From Paracoccus indicus (GTDB lineage Bacteria > Pseudomonadota > Alphaproteobacteria > Rhodobacterales > Rhodobacteraceae): 64,000 bases of DNA. The DNA is taken from contig NZ_PYWA01000004.1 of assembly GCF_003056335.1 (NCBI RefSeq), forward strand, positions 286,156-350,155. Direction: 5' to 3'. The notes under the pieces were generated by a model. It saw nothing but the letters and a program-made list of their open reading frames with translations, was not told the origin of the DNA and ran no database searches. This document shows, one piece after another, positions 60,366 through 64,000 of the stretch (positions within the stretch are counted from its first letter, which is position 1; every line of letters begins with the position of its first letter). The position numbers were made by a program, and so were the translations under genes.

Positions 60366-61282
60366 GCGCTGGTCCTTCCGAACAGGCCGTTGGGCCGCCA
60401 GCAGAGGATCGCCGCCATCAGGATATAGACCAGCATCGGCGCGACCGTCCGGCCCGCTTGGGTTGCCGCATCCAGCTCCAGCACCATCTTCAGGACGATG
60501 GGGCCGAAGATGCGCCCGACCGTATCGATGATGCCCACCAGCAGCGATGCGACGAAGGCCCCGCGGATGGACCCCACCCCGCCAATGACGATGACCACGA
60601 AGCCCAGGATCAGGATCTGGTCACCCATGCCGGGATCGACCGACAGGATCGGCGATACCATCGCCCCCGCGAACCCAGCCAGCATCGCCCCGAAGGCAAA
60701 GACCAGCATGAACAGCCGCCCGATATCGACCCCAAGGGCCGAGACCATCGCCCGGTCATGCGCCCCCGCCCGCAGCAGCATGCCGATGCGCGTGCGCCCG
60801 ATCACGAACCACAGCCCGAAGGCCGTGGCCAACCCCGCCGCGATGATCGCCAACCGATAGACGGGGAAACGGATTGGCCCCGCCAGCGGGATCGACCCCG
60901 ACAGCAGGTTGGGCATGGATACGTTCAGGGGTGCGGCGCCCCAGATGATCTTGACGCCCTCGGACAGGATCATCACCAGCGCGAATGTCGCCAACACCTG
61001 ATCCAGATGCGGACGGTCATAGAGCCTGCGAAAGATCGCGACCTCCAGCACCAGCCCGACCAGCATGGTCGCAGGCAGCGTCAGCAGCAGCCCCCACCAG
61101 AAGCTGCCGGTCAGCATCGACAGGCTGGCCATCAGATAGGCCCCCACCATGTAGAGCACGCCATGCGCCAGATTGATGAAATCCATGATGCCGAAGACCA
61201 GGGTCAGCCCGGCAGCCACCAGAAACAGCAGGATCCCGAATTGCGCCCCGTTCAGGACCTGAAGCAGCAGAAGATTGCTCAT
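60362..61282 (-). CDS. livH: Branched-chain amino-acid-type ABC transporter, permease LivH
   Basis: 306 residues from ATG 61282 (MSNLLLLQVLNGAQFGILLFL). AGLTLVFGIMDFINLAHG is the family block. First gene of the leftward liv arm, 189 bp from the divergent binding protein gene. Confidence 0.9.
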   Translation of the reverse strand: MSNLLLLQVLNGAQFGILLFLVAAGLTLVFGIMDFINLAHGVLYMVGAYLMASLSMLTGSFWWGLLLTLPATMLVGLVLEVAIFRRLYDRPHLDQVLATFALVMILSEGVKIIWGAAPLNVSMPNLLSGSIPLAGPIRFPVYRLAIIAAGLATAFGLWFVIGRTRIGMLLRAGAHDRAMVSALGVDIGRLFMLVFAFGAMLAGFAGAMVSPILSVDPGMGDQILILGFVVIVIGGVGSIRGAFVASLLVGIIDTVGRIFGPIVLKMVLELDAATQAGRTVAPMLVYILMAAILCWRPNGLFGRTSA

Positions 61283-61471
61283 GCGGTGTCGGCCCCCCGG
61301 TCGTGATCGCCTGGCAATATGTTTCAAGCATGAAGGATTTTATTGCAACGTTTTTAATGTCCGGCCATCGTGGTGGCATGGTTAGTTCTTCGCGCGGCCC
61401 GGTTCGCGCCCGCGCGGATCGATGGCACGACGTTCAACAAGCGGCCGCCCACAAGGCTGCAAGGAGGTAGA

Positions 61472-62641
61472 ATGACACATCTGAAATCCGCGCTTCTGGC
61501 GACCGGCATTCTGGCGGGTGCCGCCCCCATGGCCCATGCCGATGACGACGTGGTGCGCGTGGGGTTGGTCTATACGCTCAGCGGTCCGGCGGCGGTGCTG
61601 GGCGAACATTCCCGCGACGGCTTCCTGCTTGCCATGGAGGCGCTGGACAACAAGCTGGGCGGCAAGCCGGTCGAAGTCATCATCGTCGATGATGAACAGA
61701 AGCCAGACATTGCCGTCAGCCGCGCCCGCGAGCTGGTCGAGAGCAAGGACGTCGATTTTGTCGTCGGGCCAGTCTTCTCGAACATCGTCAACGCCATCGT
61801 GGGGCCGGTGACCGAAGGCGGGGCCTTCCTGATCTCGACCAATGCCGGAACGTCGAACCTGGCCGGGTCGGAATGCAATCCCGACCTGTTCGTAACCTCC
61901 TATCAGAACGACCAGATGCACGAGGTGTCGGGGAAATACGCGCAGGATCAGGGCTTCCAGAACGTCTTCCTGCTGGCACCGAACTATCAGGCGGGCAAGG
62001 ACGCGCTGGCGGGCTTCAAGCATTCCTATACCAACGGCATCGCCGGAGAGATCATGGTGCCTCTTGGTCAGCTGGATTTCTCGGCCGAGCTGGCACAGAT
62101 TGCGGCGATGCAGCCCGATGCCATCTATGCCTTCATGCCGGGCGGCATGGGGGTCAACCTGGTCAAGCAGTTCAACCAGGCGGGGATGACCGGGACGCCC
62201 TTCCTGTCGGCCTTCACCGTCGATGAAACGACCCTGCCCGCGCAGCAGGATGCCGCCGTCGGCCTGTCGGGTGGATCGAACTGGGCGCCCGACATGGACA
62301 CCCCCGAAAGCCGCAAGTTCGTCGAGGATTTCATCACGGCCTACGACCGCGTGCCCGCGGTCTATGCAATGCAGGCCTATGACGCGGCCATGTTGATCGA
62401 CAGCGCAATTGCAGCGGTCGATGGCGACCTGTCGGATCGCGATGCGCTGCGTGATGCGCTGGCAGCCGCCGACTTCACCTCGCTCCGCGGCGATTTCGCC
62501 TTCGGGCCGAACCATTATCCAATCCAGGACTTCTACCTGACCAAGGTCGTCAAGCGCGAGGACGGCCGCTATTCCACATCGATCGACAAGACCATCTTCG
62601 AGGACTACGCCGACACTTACGCAGCCGACTGCACCATGTAA
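61472..62641 (+). CDS. ABC transporter substrate-binding protein (LivJ/LivK type)
   Basis: 389 residues from ATG 61472 with AAGGAGG upstream. The signal peptide is MTHLKSALLATGILAGAA...AHA. The mature part follows the type I periplasmic fold of amino-acid binding proteins: VGLVYTLSGPAAVLGEHSRDG, DFVVGPVFSNIVNAIVGPV. Divergent from livH-M-G-F, so the two arms probably share a control region and form one transporter. Confidence 0.9.
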   Translation: MTHLKSALLATGILAGAAPMAHADDDVVRVGLVYTLSGPAAVLGEHSRDGFLLAMEALDNKLGGKPVEVIIVDDEQKPDIAVSRARELVESKDVDFVVGPVFSNIVNAIVGPVTEGGAFLISTNAGTSNLAGSECNPDLFVTSYQNDQMHEVSGKYAQDQGFQNVFLLAPNYQAGKDALAGFKHSYTNGIAGEIMVPLGQLDFSAELAQIAAMQPDAIYAFMPGGMGVNLVKQFNQAGMTGTPFLSAFTVDETTLPAQQDAAVGLSGGSNWAPDMDTPESRKFVEDFITAYDRVPAVYAMQAYDAAMLIDSAIAAVDGDLSDRDALRDALAAADFTSLRGDFAFGPNHYPIQDFYLTKVVKREDGRYSTSIDKTIFEDYADTYAADCTM

Positions 62642-62649
62642 CCTTCGCA

Positions 62650-62668
62650 CCCCGGTCACGTGCCGGGG
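62650..62668 (+). terminator. Possible weak terminator after the binding-protein gene
   Basis: CCCCGG/CCGGGG stem (62650-62655 with 62663-62668), no T run. It lies 8 bp after the stop. Confidence 0.3.
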
Positions 62669-62704
62669 GCGCGCTTGAACAAGGGTTTGGGGCTATTCAA
62701 GGCG

Positions 62705-63135
62705 TAAAGTCCCGCCTTTACCGGGCCATATCGACAGATGGCGGATCCAAAGCCCGATTGATTTGATGTCGATGAGGCCAAGGAAACTTTGCGTAGTCTT
62801 GCCGTGACGGATGACAACACGGCGGGGGTTCTTCGGTAAGTTGAAACAACCGTTCGAAACGGCATCGAATTGATACAAGGTCCGGTCAACTGCAATGCGC
62901 TTTATATAGGTTGCGCTTGGAGATGACTGGCGAGACATCGCGTCGGCCCACCGATTTTCGAATGTCACCAGCTTCATGGCTCCAGACGGCCAAACGAACA
63001 CTCGGTGTTGGCAGATTGCCGGTCATGACCAGATCGAAGCCAAGATTGTCAGAGGCTTGCCACGCGGTAGTTGCTATCTTCATAGGCAAACCTGTGGCAT
63101 CGTCAGAGAACTGAATCGTAGCCGGCGAGTAGCAA
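62705..63135 (-). pseudogene. Decayed IS5-family transposase relic
   Basis: Two frames on the minus strand line up with the better-preserved copy at 63522-63855. One reads FSDDATGLPMKIATTAWQAS...GFDLVMTGNL...RKSVGRRDVSPVISKRN. After a frameshift near 62905 the other reads KRIAVDRTLYQFDAV...RVVIRHGKTTQSFLGLIDIKSIGLWIRHLS. The original stop is lost. The DNA is clearly less GC-rich than the core genes and is an old relic. Confidence 0.7.
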
Positions 63136-63521
63136 GTCGTCCAAAAACCGATCCAGCGGATCTTTTTCCCATCGGACGCTCGCTAACGATCATAGATTTG
63201 TCGCGGAGTTCGTTTTTGGCCCCCGCGCATGATGCGATTGTGAACCACGCTTGCCGGTTCATTCGAACCGATGGCGTTAACCGCTCATTATCGATCATTT
63301 ACAGGGCGTGCGGCACCGCCCCGCTTCCGCTCAGGGCACCATAAACGTCCCCAAAGCTCCACAACGTTCAATGTCGCAACTGACGGTAGATGCCAGACCA
63401 CTTGCCGGACCTCTCCGACAGATCGCACTAGAGAAAGCCTTCGCGTGTGATCCAAAAACTCGCTAAAGAGCAGGTTGTTGATTGGTAGGCTTGTGTCCGT
63501 TCGAGACGTCGATTTTCTAGG
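63136..63521. other. Unassigned stretch between transposase copies
   Basis: 386 bp of lower-GC DNA. It probably holds the remaining N-terminal relic of the decayed element and its edge, but I cannot read a continuous frame. No recognised gene, tRNA or clean inverted repeat. Confidence 0.5.
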
Positions 63522-63855
63522 TCATGTTGACAAATGGCGGAGCCAGAGACGGATCGAGGTGATGTCGATGAACCCCAAGAAGCTCTCTGCGGTTTTGTCG
63601 TAGCGGGTGGCGACGCGGCGGGCGTTCTTCAGCTTGTTGAAGCAGCGCTCGACGAGGTTGCGCAGCCGGTAGAGGGTGCGATCCACGGTGACACGGAGCT
63701 TGCGGGTCTTGCGCATGGGGATGACCGGCACAACGTTGCGCGCTTCCATTGTTTTGCGAACCTTGTCAGAGTCATAGCCGCGATCCGCCAGCAGGACGCA
63801 AGGTTCCGCCAGGTTGTCGTCCATGACCAGATCGAAGCCCAGATAGTCCGATGTC
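63522..63855 (-). pseudogene. IS5-family transposase, 5' part cut off by IS3 insertion
   Basis: The frame reads QTSDYLGFDLVMDDNLAEPC, then LLADRGYDSDKVRKTMEARN, VIPMRKTRKLRVTVDRTLYR, and ends LRHLST. These are the catalytic (DDE, LADRGYDSD) and C-terminal parts of an IS5-group transposase. At about 63856 the sequence changes to the end of another element, so the N-terminal half lies beyond the window or is lost. Confidence 0.8.
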
Positions 63856-64000
63856 TGAACCGCTCCGGGTTTACCGGAGGCTGATTTCGGTTAGTTACGC
63901 GGCCACGGCTTCTGTTTCCATAGTGGCGTAGAAGTTTGCCTCTGCTTCTGCCGGCGGGATGTTCCCGATCGGCTCGAGCAGGCGACGGTTGTTGAACCAG
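63856..64000 (-). mobile_element. End of an IS3-family element (partial)
   Basis: The terminus reads TGAACCGCTCCGGGTTTACC, a typical IS3-group end. It is inserted in the IS5-family transposase gene. The rest of the element, the second end and the target duplication lie beyond the window. Confidence 0.7.
63895..64000 (-). CDS. IS3-family transposase OrfB, C-terminus (partial)
   Basis: 35 codons ending WFNNRRLLEPIGNIPPAEAEANFY...AVAA, then TAA. The integrase-core C-terminus WFNNRRLLEPIGNIPPAEAE is typical of IS3-group OrfB. The start is outside the window. Confidence 0.85.
   Translation of the reverse strand, partial: WFNNRRLLEPIGNIPPAEAEANFYATMETEAVAA

Noticed and set aside
61283..61471. A riboswitch or leader structure in the liv divergent region
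   Set aside because: I see only AT-rich promoter-like patches and no conserved structure.

Overview
The window is GC-rich, densely packed chromosomal DNA from an alphaproteobacterium of the order Rhodobacterales, most probably Paracoccus or a close relative. I infer this from gene order and protein sequence: rpsO-pnp, the xseB-ispA-dxs operon, gpmI-envC-like-ctpA-rppH, leuCD next to rsfS-rlmH, bioBFDA, and a CtrA-type flagellar cluster. Almost all of it is core metabolism and housekeeping. Only the last 1.4 kb is clearly mobile DNA.

Layout. 1-2,000: three leftward sugar-transferase-like genes, one cut by the window edge and one resembling GT29 sialyltransferases, downstream of pnp. 2,000-4,700: pnp and rpsO. 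4,850-9,700: a membrane-anchored RTX protein, a DUF1643 protein, rpmJ, tRNA-Val, an N-formylglutamate amidohydrolase-like gene, a Nudix gene, a membrane protein and pyrF. 9,700-14,600: clpB behind a near-consensus heat-shock promoter, a nitronate monooxygenase, msrB and msrA. 14,680-19,930: an RND efflux operon with two adaptor genes and one pump gene (TriABC-like). 19,990-26,700: kynureninase divergent from a formamidase-like hydrolase, an aldo/keto reductase, a DUF421 protein with a zinc ribbon, a lytic transglycosylase, bluB and rppH. 26,660-31,740: ctpA, an EnvC-like gene, gpmI, rlmH and rsfS. 32,070-35,110: leuC, leuD and an exported EEP-family protein.

35,100-39,220 is a complete bioB-F-D-A operon. 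Directly upstream, on the same strand, is a tightly coupled nine-gene flagellar operon (fliL to a FliJ-like gene, 46,010 to 39,286). It diverges from fliF-fliH-fliN-fliP (46,128-49,232) across a 117-bp region holding a CtrA-like half-site pair. 49,236-54,526 carries dxs, ispA, xseB, an HDAC-family gene and mtaB; dapF follows. Two identical tandem tRNA-Lys genes and a CAU tRNA precede purM-purN. 57,970-62,640 is a branched-chain amino-acid-type ABC transporter (livF,G,M,H leftward and its binding protein rightward).

62,690-64,000 is insertion-sequence debris: a decayed IS5-family transposase, a second better-preserved copy of the same family, and an IS3-family element inserted into that second copy and running off the window.

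I found no CRISPR array, prophage, defence island or secondary-metabolite cluster. The observations most worth following up are the probable CTG start of rsfS, the Ser in place of the second catalytic Cys of DapF, the two-adaptor RND pump, an orphan RTX-like C-terminal fragment between purN and livF, and the flagellar operon with two uncharacterised small proteins.
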